This document shows, one piece after another, positions 7,867 through 15,840 of a stretch of DNA of 64,000 nucleotides (the stretch's first letter is position 1; each line of letters opens with the position of its first letter). Source of the DNA: Neobacillus muris (GTDB lineage Bacteria > Bacillota > Bacilli > Bacillales > Cytobacillaceae); assembly GCF_943193175.1 (NCBI RefSeq), contig NZ_CALPDF010000015.1, positions 1 to 64,000 on the forward strand, given 5' to 3'. The position numbers and the translations under genes are program-made. The notes under the pieces are model-generated. The model had not been told where the DNA came from, did no database searches, and saw only the letters and a program-made list of their open reading frames with translations.

Positions 7867-9321
7867 TTATTCTAAAACAAGCCGAAGCGCCGTCTGCAGT
7901 TGAAGGTCATTTTTTTCTTTTTTCATTTCTTTGATGGCTTCCTCTTCCAGTTTAGCGGCAGTCTTAGCATCAATTTTCCCAGTTACAGGCAGGTCATTTT
8001 CCTGCTGGAATCCTTTTACAGCAATCTCTGTTTGTTCGCTAAAGTAACCATCTTTCCGTCCCGGGGCATAGCCCAGTCCGGCTAAAATTTCCTGGGCGTT
8101 TTGAACCTGCTCATTATTCATATCCTCTGACAGCGTCTCTTCCACCTGAACCGGGTGCGTTGCAAAAATGGCTGGCTGCTCAACTGGCACATCCGGCTGA
8201 ATGCCCTTTTTGTGAATCCAATTTCCATCTGGTGTCAGCCACTTAAACAAAGTAAGCTTGATATTGCTGCCATCTCCCATTGGCACCGCCTGCTGAACGG
8301 TTCCTTTGCCAAATGTTGTCTCACCCACTAGCGGATAATCCGCCCCTTCTTTTAAGGCCCCTGCCAATATTTCTGAGGCTGAGGCACTCCCTTTGTTTAC
8401 CAAAACAGCAACCGGATAGTCTTTTTTCTTGGTTATGGTTGAAAAATAACGCTGTTTATCTCCATTTCGCTGCTCAATTTGAACAAATGGCTTATTTTTA
8501 GGGACAAACTCTTTCACAATTTCTTCCACACTTGATAACAGCCCTCCTGGGTTCCCGCGGACATCAATAACCAGTCCTTTGATATCATCCTTTTCCAACT
8601 CGTCAAGCTGCTTTTTAAAATCTTGAGCTGTGTTTTCTGAAAAGGTGGTAATTTCCATGTAGCCCACCTTTTTCCCGTCTTGTTTCTTGATGTCGGAATG
8701 GACCGTCTCAAGTGGAATCTCATCCCTTTTCACTTTGACAGTCAGCGGTTTTTTCAGTCCCTCTCGGGCAATTTCCAAGGTAACATACGTGCCTTTTTTG
8801 CCTCGAATTTGCAATGTGGCTTCTTGCAGGTTAAGGTTTTCGACACTTTTGCCGTCCACCTTTAAGATTTGATCATTTGGCTTGATACCTGCCTTTTCGG
8901 CAGGAGAATTTTTAAACGGTGATATTATCACAATTTTGTCATCGACGTTCCCGACTTCGGCTCCGATTCCTTCAAACGAGGACTCCAAGGTTTGGGTAAA
9001 TTGCTGTGCCGTCTCTTTGTCCATATAAACAGAATAAGGATCTTCCAAAACGGAGAGCATCCCCTGAATGGCACCCTCCACCAACTCTTCCTCTTCTACT
9101 TTTTCCACATAGCGGCTTATAATTAGCTCATAAGCCTGCTCGACTTTTTTAAGATCGGTTGTCTCCACCGCAGTGTCAGTCGATTTATTGTTCGCAGAAA
9201 CCGAATCTTCTAATTGTGACGGTTCTTCCTTTTGCTCCAATACCTGCAGCCCTGCATAGGCGCCTCCTGCTCCGGTCAGCAGCGAAGCGGTCATTAACAA
9301 GGCAACCCATTTTCGATTCAT
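7867..9321 (-). CDS. ctpB: C-terminal processing protease CtpB (S41 family)
   Basis: 484-residue exported serine protease. Domains in order: an N-terminal signal or anchor (residues 1-25), a PDZ domain (about 105-185, SPAEKAGIKPNDQILKVDG), an S41 protease core with the serine in GSASASEILAGA and the lysine in GKGTVQ, and a C-terminal peptidoglycan-binding repeat (about 405-465). In B. subtilis CtpB cleaves SpoIVFA in the space between forespore and mother cell and triggers pro-sigma-K processing. Length and neighbours (ftsEX upstream, minJ downstream) match that orthologue. Confidence 0.92.
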   Translation of the reverse strand: MNRKWVALLMTASLLTGAGGAYAGLQVLEQKEEPSQLEDSVSANNKSTDTAVETTDLKKVEQAYELIISRYVEKVEEEELVEGAIQGMLSVLEDPYSVYMDKETAQQFTQTLESSFEGIGAEVGNVDDKIVIISPFKNSPAEKAGIKPNDQILKVDGKSVENLNLQEATLQIRGKKGTYVTLEIAREGLKKPLTVKVKRDEIPLETVHSDIKKQDGKKVGYMEITTFSENTAQDFKKQLDELEKDDIKGLVIDVRGNPGGLLSSVEEIVKEFVPKNKPFVQIEQRNGDKQRYFSTITKKKDYPVAVLVNKGSASASEILAGALKEGADYPLVGETTFGKGTVQQAVPMGDGSNIKLTLFKWLTPDGNWIHKKGIQPDVPVEQPAIFATHPVQVEETLSEDMNNEQVQNAQEILAGLGYAPGRKDGYFSEQTEIAVKGFQQENDLPVTGKIDAKTAAKLEEEAIKEMKKEKNDLQLQTALRLVLE

Positions 9322-9557
9322 CCGGTACCCCCTCCATTATTGCTTGTTTTTATAAAAAGAAAATCCTGCAATCAGCAGTTTGATACATACGCAATGTTTC
9401 CCCTGAAAAAAACATCTGCCAATGTTTGTAATTTTCTTTAATATATGGGCAGCAATTCCTGCCCCGATTATTAACATATATGAAAGGAATGGACGAGTTA
9501 TGAAATTATTTATTTATTCTTTGTATCTCCCAGTCTATTGGGCTTATTTTGATACAC

Positions 9558-9588
9558 AAAAAAGGTGATGCATCATTTGCATCACCCT
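9558..9588 (-). terminator. Terminator after the M23 gene
   Basis: A 9-bp stem (GGTGATGCA / TGCATCACC) followed by six T on the minus strand. Confidence 0.85.
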
Positions 9589-9593
9589 CATAG

Positions 9594-10862
9594 CTATAGC
9601 CCTGGAATAATTCCAACTGGATTAATTTTATTTCGCTTATCTGCTTCCCATTTTCCTTTATGCAATTCAAAGTGTAAATGTATACCGTCAGCTTGCCCCG
9701 TTTCTCCCTTTATGCCAATTTGCTGACCTTTCTTAACAGTTTGGCCCTCACTAACCAATCTGCTTCCACTCACCATATGGGCATAAACTGTAGTATAAAG
9801 CTGGCCATTTACCATAGAGGTAATCATTACACATTCACCATATGAACTCGACAAATAAGATCTGAATACGATCCCATCAGCTGCAGCAACAATTGGATCA
9901 GAATTGGTTACACGCCCAAAGTCAACCCCATTATGAAATTCATTGTTATACGTTCTATATCCATATCCAGAAGTAACCGGACCATTTGTTGGTCTGGTAA
10001 ATGCCCCACTTGAAACACTGATGGATGCATTACTACTAGATTTTGACGACGAAGCCGACTGTTGTTGTTGCTGCTGCTTTTGGCGTTCTTGCTCCTGTTT
10101 AATTAATTTCTGGATAGCAGATTCCTGAGCAGCCAAGGCTTGTTCCTGCTCCTGAAGCTCCATTTTATATTCGTGGGCTTCTCCTTCCTGCTCCACAAGG
10201 TCACCTAATAGCCTGTCCTTTTCCGCACGCTGTTCAGCTAACTGCTGATTCATTTTCTCTAAATCTGCCACTAGTTTTTCGAGATCAGCCAGATCCTTTT
10301 CAACCTGAGCTTCCTTCTCTTCCAAGGTCTTCTTGTCAGCTTCCTGCTGCTTTAAAATATCTTGGTCTGCCTGCATAATCGTGGCAACTGCATTTGCCCG
10401 GTCAATGAAATCGCTGAAGCTGGTCGCCCCCATTAACACATCCAAGTAATTGACGGCTCCACCCGTTACTTGGTAGTTACGAATCCGGTCTTTTAATAGT
10501 AAATTCCGTTTCTCGATTCGCTCACTAATGACCTTAATTTCATCTTGCAGCTTAGAAATTTCAGCCTTTGTTTCATTAATTTTCGCAGTTTTCGTTTCAA
10601 TTTCCTTGGTTGTGCTGCCAATCGCCAAATCAATCCGCTGCATTTCGGTCTTTACGTTCGTTTGCTGATTTTTCAAGTCATTAATTTGTCCTTGAACATC
10701 ATTTAAATTCGACTGAACACCCGAGCGTTTCTCTTGAATATTACTTTGTTCTTTCTTCAAATTGGAAATAGATTCTGCTTGTGACTGTAAAGGAATGCCT
10801 CCAAAAAAAGTTCCCAGCCCAACCGCAGCGGCAGCGGCGAGTAGTTTTACCGACTTTCTCAA
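9594..10862 (-). CDS. EnvC/PcsB-like coiled-coil protein with an M23 peptidase domain
   Basis: 422-residue secreted protein. A signal peptide (residues 1-29, ending near SQAE) is followed by two long coiled coils (about 30-120 and 160-265) separated by a linker, a Gln/Ser-rich stretch, and a C-terminal LytM/M23 domain (about 295-422). The zinc ligands HxxxD (HNGVDFGR) and HxH (HLHFELH) are present, so the domain should be catalytic. This build matches EnvC and PcsB, which FtsEX activates to cut peptidoglycan at the septum. The gene follows ftsX. The start is TTG with AAGGGAG 8 bases upstream. Confidence 0.88.
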   Translation of the reverse strand: MRKSVKLLAAAAAVGLGTFFGGIPLQSQAESISNLKKEQSNIQEKRSGVQSNLNDVQGQINDLKNQQTNVKTEMQRIDLAIGSTTKEIETKTAKINETKAEISKLQDEIKVISERIEKRNLLLKDRIRNYQVTGGAVNYLDVLMGATSFSDFIDRANAVATIMQADQDILKQQEADKKTLEEKEAQVEKDLADLEKLVADLEKMNQQLAEQRAEKDRLLGDLVEQEGEAHEYKMELQEQEQALAAQESAIQKLIKQEQERQKQQQQQQSASSSKSSSNASISVSSGAFTRPTNGPVTSGYGYRTYNNEFHNGVDFGRVTNSDPIVAAADGIVFRSYLSSSYGECVMITSMVNGQLYTTVYAHMVSGSRLVSEGQTVKKGQQIGIKGETGQADGIHLHFELHKGKWEADKRNKINPVGIIPGL

Positions 10863-10939
10863 TTCGATTTCTCCCTTCCCTTATCTCTCTATATGTACAG
10901 GCAATCGTTGTTTATCTGTTGCACATATTTAAACAGCGA

Positions 10940-10972
10940 AACCAGAAAGGAGCTAAAAGCACCTTTCTGGTT
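10940..10972. terminator. Hairpin between ftsX and the M23 gene
   Basis: An 11-bp stem (AACCAGAAAGG / CCTTTCTGGTT). The T-run is weak in the ftsX direction, so it may attenuate rather than stop transcription into the M23 gene. Confidence 0.6.
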
Positions 10973-10978
10973 TTGGGG

Positions 10979-11872
10979 TTACACTTTTAAGAACTTACGT
11001 ACGGACATGACGCTGCCCCATATCCCAATCAGGGCTCCCATTAACAGCAGGATTCCAGACACCTGATACATAAATGGATCAAATGGCAGCACTCTAATAA
11101 AGGTTCCCTGTAGTTTTGGACCAAGATAGTCATATGCCCGATAGTAGGCGATGGAAATCAGAATGATTGGCAGTACTGCCCCCAGAATCCCCAGCCACAA
11201 TCCTTCCAACAGGAATGGCCAGCGGATAAAGCCGTTGGTTGCTCCTACCAATCTCATAATTTTAATTTCCCGGCGTCTAGCAATAATCGTTATTTTAATA
11301 GTATTGGAGATTAAGAAAATAGCAGTAAAGAACAGGCCGACAATCAAGACAATCCCAACATTTCGGCTTGCCTTAATAAATTTAAATAGCTTTTCAACCT
11401 TGCCTTCACCATAGTTCACTTTTGAAACAAAATTAAGCTTTTCAATTTTCTTTGCAGCATCCATGGTATCCGTCGGTTTTTTTGTTTTCACGATAAATAC
11501 GTCATTTAACGGGTTATCTTGTTCAAATAGCTTAAATGCCTTACCTTCTTCACCCATGCTTTTGACTAAATTATTTAATTCCTCTTCCTTTGAGGAAAAC
11601 TTAACGGATCCAACCTCTGGCATATTTTGAATGGAATCTTTTAAAGCAGTTTGATCCTGTTCGGTTGCAGCCACATCGATGTGAACGCGGATTTGCACGT
11701 CCTCTTCAATGGTCTCCGCCACACGATTTAGGTTCATCATAATGACGACAAAAACGCCAACCAAGATGAGGGTAATTGTAACAGCACTCACGGAGGCAAA
11801 TGTCATCCAGCCATTTCTGCTGATGCTCTTTAAACTTTCGCGGGCGTGACGGCCTAGTGTTCTAATTTTCAT
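10979..11872 (-). CDS. ftsX: Cell-division ABC transporter permease FtsX
   Basis: 297 residues, close to the 296 of B. subtilis FtsX. It has a cytoplasmic N-terminus, a first TM at about 22-44, an extracellular domain of about 130 residues, and three TMs in the last 130 residues. FtsX with FtsE forms a type VII ABC complex that transmits ATP hydrolysis to extracellular wall hydrolases. The start is the ATG at 11872, preceded by AGAGGTGA and overlapping the end of ftsE by 11 bp; the frame extends upstream but only inside ftsE. The downstream M23 gene is its likely partner. Confidence 0.95.
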   Translation of the reverse strand: MKIRTLGRHARESLKSISRNGWMTFASVSAVTITLILVGVFVVIMMNLNRVAETIEEDVQIRVHIDVAATEQDQTALKDSIQNMPEVGSVKFSSKEEELNNLVKSMGEEGKAFKLFEQDNPLNDVFIVKTKKPTDTMDAAKKIEKLNFVSKVNYGEGKVEKLFKFIKASRNVGIVLIVGLFFTAIFLISNTIKITIIARRREIKIMRLVGATNGFIRWPFLLEGLWLGILGAVLPIILISIAYYRAYDYLGPKLQGTFIRVLPFDPFMYQVSGILLLMGALIGIWGSVMSVRKFLKV

Positions 11873-12548
11873 AACCGTATTCACCTCTTTGTTCATCACG
11901 GGCAATCTTTCCGCCTTCAATGGCGATGACGCGATGCTTGATTGTATTAACAATTTCTTTGTTGTGGGTGGCCATCACCACGGTAGTTCCTCGATTATTA
12001 ATCTCTTCAAAAATTTTCATGATCTCCCAAGACGTATCCGGATCCAGGTTTCCGGTTGGTTCGTCGGCAATGACGACTTTTGGAGAGTTGACAATCGAAC
12101 GCGCAATGGAGACACGCTGCTGTTCTCCACCTGACAGTTCAGTAGGAAGCATTCTTGCTTTATGCTTTAAATTAACTAAATCCAGCACTTCCATGACGCG
12201 CTTTTTAATATATTTTGGCTGTGCCTCGATTACCTCTAAAGCAAACGCAACATTTTCATAAACAGTAAGAGTCGGAAGCAATTTGAAATCCTGGAATACA
12301 ACCCCCAGCTGGCGCCGGAACTGTGGGACCTTAGTATTCTTTAATTTGGCTACGTTCACGCCATTTAACGTAATCGTCCCAGATGTCGGCACTTCCTCCC
12401 GGTACATCATTTTGATGAAAGTGGATTTTCCGGCACCACTTGGTCCGACCACATAAACAAATTCGCCCTGGTTGATCCGGACGTCGATTCCATTAATGGC
12501 GGATACGCCATTTGGATACTTCTTATATACTTCTTGCATTTCTATCAT
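11862..12548 (-). CDS. ftsE: Cell-division ATP-binding protein FtsE
   Basis: 228-residue ABC ATPase with Walker A GPSGAGKST (near residue 36), signature LSGGEQQR, Walker B VVIADEP and the switch histidine in MATHN. It forms the cytoplasmic motor of FtsEX. In B. subtilis FtsEX controls the hydrolase CwlO and affects entry into sporulation. The gene leads the ftsE-ftsX pair with an 11-bp overlap. The promoter should lie in the 398-bp gap upstream, where a TATAAT is seen at 12661-12666. Confidence 0.96.
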   Translation of the reverse strand: MIEMQEVYKKYPNGVSAINGIDVRINQGEFVYVVGPSGAGKSTFIKMMYREEVPTSGTITLNGVNVAKLKNTKVPQFRRQLGVVFQDFKLLPTLTVYENVAFALEVIEAQPKYIKKRVMEVLDLVNLKHKARMLPTELSGGEQQRVSIARSIVNSPKVVIADEPTGNLDPDTSWEIMKIFEEINNRGTTVVMATHNKEIVNTIKHRVIAIEGGKIARDEQRGEYGYEN

Positions 12549-12779
12549 TCAGATCACCTGTTAGTTTATTTTCGTATAGAAATAATTCGACAATATTCTA
12601 TTCTATTTCACAAAAAGAACCAAAATACCAAACAATCAGTGCAATTTCTTGCATGTTTTCATTATAACATCATAATCCGCTAAAAAAAGTGGTAATTATA
12701 TTACAGTTTCTTTTCAAAGAATACTCCCCATGGCGTTTTTATCCAATAATACCAATATTCTTGTAGAACCCATCCTTTG

Positions 12780-12788
12780 TTTGTCGAA
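12780..12788 (+). promoter_or_regulatory. Possible Spo0A box upstream of ftsE
   Basis: TTTGTCGAA, the Spo0A-box core, lies 232 bp before ftsE and upstream of its candidate -10 element. Chance occurrence is possible. Confidence 0.3.
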
Positions 12789-12851
12789 TTTTATTCATTG
12801 ATTAACCATATAACTATATGGTAGTACTGTCAATCTTTGTGGAAAAATTAT

Positions 12852-12900
12852 GGGGACAGTCCCCCGCTGCGTTAAAGCGCTGCTTGGGTGGAGGACTCTC
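12852..12900. repeat. REP-like palindromic element
   Basis: GGGGACAGTCCCC (12852-12864) is an inverted repeat, followed by a second arm pair around GCGTTAAAGCGC and a related GGAGGACTCTCCC. Short elements built on GGGGAC/GTCCCC occur scattered in many Bacillus genomes. Only one copy is seen in this window. Confidence 0.4.
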
Positions 12901-12912
12901 CCTTGAATTAAG

Positions 12913-12939
12913 AAACGCCCTGTTCAATACAGGGCGTTT
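12913..12939 (-). terminator. Terminator after cccB
   Basis: A 10-bp perfect stem (AAACGCCCTG / CAGGGCGTTT) with a TTTCTTAATT tail on the minus strand. Confidence 0.8.
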
Positions 12940-12946
12940 AGGAATA

Positions 12947-13261
12947 TTATTTTTTAGCAGCGAGCCAGTCTGCTACTTCATCAGCGTCATCGCCCTCTAC
13001 TACATTTGGCGGCATAGCGCCTTTTCCATTTTTAATTATGTCTCGGATTTCGTCTTTCGTGTAACGGGAGCCGACTTTTGTTAAGTCAGGACCCATGCCG
13101 CCCTGAAGATTTTCGCCATGGCAGCTTGAGCATTTTTGGTCAAATATTTTTGCACCGCCTGAAGCCGTCTCATCTCCAGCTTTGTCCTCACCGCCGCCGC
13201 AAGCAGCCAGTCCCATTACAAAGGCTGTTCCGATTAATAGTGTTAACACTTTCTTCTTCAA
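12947..13261 (-). CDS. cccB: Lipoprotein cytochrome c-551
   Basis: 104-residue lipoprotein. The signal ends in a lipobox (GLAAC, cysteine at about 21), so it is anchored on the outer face of the membrane. One heme site CSSCHG and a distal methionine in AMPPN make it a small class I cytochrome c. CccB passes electrons from the quinol-cytochrome c branch to cytochrome oxidase in Bacillus. Gene order (next to yvjA, ftsE and prfB) matches B. subtilis cccB. It is a conventional monoheme carrier, unlike the multiheme cluster 2.5 kb away, but could in principle exchange electrons with it. Confidence 0.92.
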   Translation of the reverse strand: MKKKVLTLLIGTAFVMGLAACGGGEDKAGDETASGGAKIFDQKCSSCHGENLQGGMGPDLTKVGSRYTKDEIRDIIKNGKGAMPPNVVEGDDADEVADWLAAKK

Positions 13262-13312
13262 GCTAATCCCCCCTTAAGGAATAAATCCCATCAATGTATA
13301 AGTATACCAGCA

Positions 13313-14179
13313 TTATGAACGCTTGAAACCTTCTCCTAGCACCTCAGCCGCATCCATAACCACGACAAATGCTGATGGGTCAATGGTTTTAACCAATTGT
13401 TTCAATTTTGTGAACTCTGTTTGATCAACAACGCACATCAAGACTGGTCGTTCGTGTTCAGTAAAACCGCCATATGCCGATAGTTTTGTCACACCCCGGT
13501 CAATTTTATGCAAAATCCCGTGACGGATTTCCTCTTGCTTTTCGGTAATAATCATTGCCATTTTTGACCGCCCAAAGCCAATTTGAATTAAATCAATCGT
13601 TTTGCTTGTAACATAAAGTCCGATTAACGCGTATAAGGCTTTTTCTATATCAAATACGATGGCTGCGGCCAGAACAATTAATCCATCTATGAGTACAACG
13701 CATCTGCCCAAGGTAAAGCCTGTATATTTGTTGATAATCTGTGCGGCTAAATCCGTGCCGCCTGTGGAGGCATTGCCGCGAAACACAATCCCCAAACCTA
13801 ACCCGACACCTATCCCGCCAAACAGCGATCCAAGCAGCGGATCATTGGTCCATGGCTCCACCTCTTTTGTTAAGAAAACAACAAATGGCAGGAATATGGT
13901 TCCCGCTAATGTTTTTGCCCCAAATTGCTTGCCTAATAAAAGGACACCGGCGAAAAATAGCGGGATGTTAAATGCCCATTGGACATAAGCAGGTTCCCAG
14001 CCAAACAGTGATGTAAGAATGGTGCTGATCCCGCTGACACCTCCAGAGGCGATCTGGTTCGGGAGCAAGAAAACATTAAACGAAACGGCTATAATAGCCG
14101 CACCGATAAGGACTAATAGATAATCCAAGGCGATTCGCATTTTCGGGCTCGAATCCAGCATATTTCCTATATAATTCAT
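13313..14179 (-). CDS. yvjA: YitT-family membrane protein (YvjA-like)
   Basis: 288 residues. Five or six hydrophobic segments fill residues 15-200 (YitT membrane domain), and a cytoplasmic DUF2179 domain covers the last 85 residues. The biochemical role of the family is unknown. The start is the ATG at 14179, behind GAGGAG; an in-frame TTG 5 codons upstream overlaps that site. Position between prfB and cccB matches B. subtilis yvjA. Confidence 0.85.
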   Translation of the reverse strand: MNYIGNMLDSSPKMRIALDYLLVLIGAAIIAVSFNVFLLPNQIASGGVSGISTILTSLFGWEPAYVQWAFNIPLFFAGVLLLGKQFGAKTLAGTIFLPFVVFLTKEVEPWTNDPLLGSLFGGIGVGLGLGIVFRGNASTGGTDLAAQIINKYTGFTLGRCVVLIDGLIVLAAAIVFDIEKALYALIGLYVTSKTIDLIQIGFGRSKMAMIITEKQEEIRHGILHKIDRGVTKLSAYGGFTEHERPVLMCVVDQTEFTKLKQLVKTIDPSAFVVVMDAAEVLGEGFKRS

Positions 14180-14385
14180 ATGTATTCTCCTCAATCATCG
14201 TTTTATAATGATGAACCGAGAGTGAGTATAACATGGTCAAATATTGGGTGTAAATGGCATTGCACTGCCGTGATAAAGGGGTAAACTAATTATTAGCTTT
14301 TGCAGGTAATAGCGTTTTGATGATAAACTTCTCGTTCCTTAATCAACCATTTTCACAGTTTTATCGGTAGTTATTCTTTTTCTTC

Positions 14386-14420
14386 AAAAAAAAACGCCAC
14401 AGCATTTACACTGTGACGTC
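14386..14420 (-). terminator. Terminator after prfB
   Basis: A 9-bp stem (ACGCCACAG / CTGTGACGT, one G-U pair) followed by eight T on the minus strand. Confidence 0.88.
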
Positions 14421-14427
14421 TTTGATA

Positions 14428-15529
14428 TTATGAGATTCTTGAACGCAAGTAAGCATCAATAAACTGGTCAATATCTCCGTCCATGACACCTTGGACGTTG
14501 CCGGACTCCGCACCTGTCCGATGATCTTTAACCATGGAATAAGGGTGGAACACATAAGAACGAATTTGGCTTCCCCAGCCGATTTCCTTTTGCTCTCCGC
14601 GGATTTCCGCAAGGGCCTTTTCTTTCTCCTCAATTTCCCTTTGATAGAGCTTGGATTTCAGCATCTTCATGGCATGCTCGCGGTTTTGAATTTGGGACCG
14701 TTCCGTTTGGCAGGCCACCACTATGCCTGTCGGAATATGGGTAATCCGGACAGCCGATTCCGTTTTGTTGATATGCTGTCCGCCTGCCCCGCTTGCCCGG
14801 TACGTATCTACTCTTAAATCCTCCGAGCGGATTTCAATCTCTATCTCGTCATTGAACTCCGGCATAACATCACAGGAAACGAAGGAAGTATGCCGGCGCC
14901 CTGATGCATCAAACGGTGAAATCCGCACCAAGCGATGCACCCCTTTTTCAGCTTTCAAATATCCGTAAGCATTATGTCCTTTGATGGCAAGGGTAACGCT
15001 TTTAATCCCTGCTTCATCCCCTGGTAGATAATCCAAAGTCTCAACCTTAAAGCCTTTCTTCTCCGCCCAGCGAGTATACATTCTAAGCAGCATTGAACCC
15101 CAGTCTTGGGATTCTGTTCCGCCAGCACCTGGGTGCAGCTCTAAAATAGCATTATTTTTATCATACTCCTCACTGAGGAGAAGCTGCAGTTCATATTGAT
15201 TCAACCGTTCTGTCAGCTGCCCGAGCTCTTCTTCCAGCTCCGCCTGCAGCTCAGCATCATTTTCTTCTTTGACCAACTCGTAAGTAACTTCGAGATTTTC
15301 AAAGATCTCATTGAGTTCGTAAAACTCATGAACTTGGTCTTTTAAGGCATTCGATTCACTGATCACCTTTTGTGCCGTTTCTTGGTTGTTCCAAAAATCG
15401 GGGTGAAGCATTTCATCTTCTAGCTCAGCAATGCGGGCTTCTTTGTTTTCAAGGTCAAAGAGACCCCCTAAAGTCCGCTAATGTTTTAGCTGTTTTTTCA
15501 AGCTCGTTTCGAATTTCCGCTAATTCCAT
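14428..15529 (-). CDS. prfB: Peptide chain release factor 2, with programmed +1 frameshift
   Basis: 366 residues after frameshifting, the usual RF2 length. The first 24 codons run from the ATG at 15529 to a TGA at 15455-15457; after a +1 shift the frame continues to 14428. RF2 reads UGA and UAA stop codons: the tripeptide SPF (RISPFDAS) that recognises UGA and the catalytic GGQ (GAGGQH) are both present. The frameshift makes synthesis self-limiting, because abundant RF2 terminates at the internal UGA. In B. subtilis prfB is cotranscribed with secA. Here secA is on the other strand and prfB has its own promoter. Confidence 0.97.
15454..15467 (-). other. RF2 programmed +1 frameshift site
   Basis: On the minus strand the sequence is AGGGGGTCTCTTTGAC: an internal SD-like AGGGGG, then CTT and the in-frame TGA followed by C. 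This is the canonical prfB slip site, where tRNA-Leu moves from CUU to UUU. Confidence 0.95.
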
Positions 15530-15603
15530 ATTCGTCACCTCTATAAAAAATATATCATAACTACATTGCAGTTTATTCCAAAACAGTCTCATTGTTCTTG
15601 TCC

Positions 15604-15633
15604 ATTATACCGTGACAACGGTCAAAAATTCAA
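15604..15633 (-). promoter_or_regulatory. Promoter for prfB
   Basis: TTGAAT (15628-15633), 18 bp, TATAAT (15604-15609) on the minus strand, about 75 bp before the prfB ATG. The spacer contains CCGTTGTCACGG, whose CCGT/ACGG ends form a small inverted repeat. Confidence 0.6.
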
Positions 15634-15743
15634 AAATCAAATGGAATGCGGAAATTTCACCTGTCGAACTCTCCTTCTTATTGACAATCAGTTTTCTAAA
15701 AGTAGGAATGTATATTGTTATTCATGGAAGTACCCTCAGAACA

Positions 15744-15776
15744 TAAAAAAGGCTGCTTCATATTTAAAAGCCGCCT
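15744..15776 (-). terminator. Terminator after the octaheme cytochrome gene
   Basis: An imperfect stem of about 9 bp (AGGCTGCTT / AAGCCGCCT) followed by six T on the minus strand. It should separate the cytochrome cluster from prfB. Confidence 0.55.
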
Positions 15777-15840
15777 AATTATTGATTACTATTAATTTTC
15801 TAAAAGCATTAAGGTCATGGATTTGATTTATGTTTTTTCG

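Larger units (their letters stand above)
12549..12912. other. Intergenic region upstream of ftsE
   Basis: About 360 bp without a convincing gene. It holds a minus-strand TATAAT (12661-12666) with no clear -35 element, a TTTGTCGAA sequence (12780-12788) and a GC-rich palindromic element (12852-12900). Reading frames across it lack ribosome sites. Confidence 0.6.

Noticed and set aside
12818-13084. 88-codon plus-strand frame over cccB
   Set aside because: It is antisense to cccB and crosses its terminator; no ribosome site.
15566-15778. 70-codon open frame upstream of prfB on the plus strand
   Set aside because: It covers the prfB promoter and the cytochrome terminator and has no ribosome site or family resemblance.
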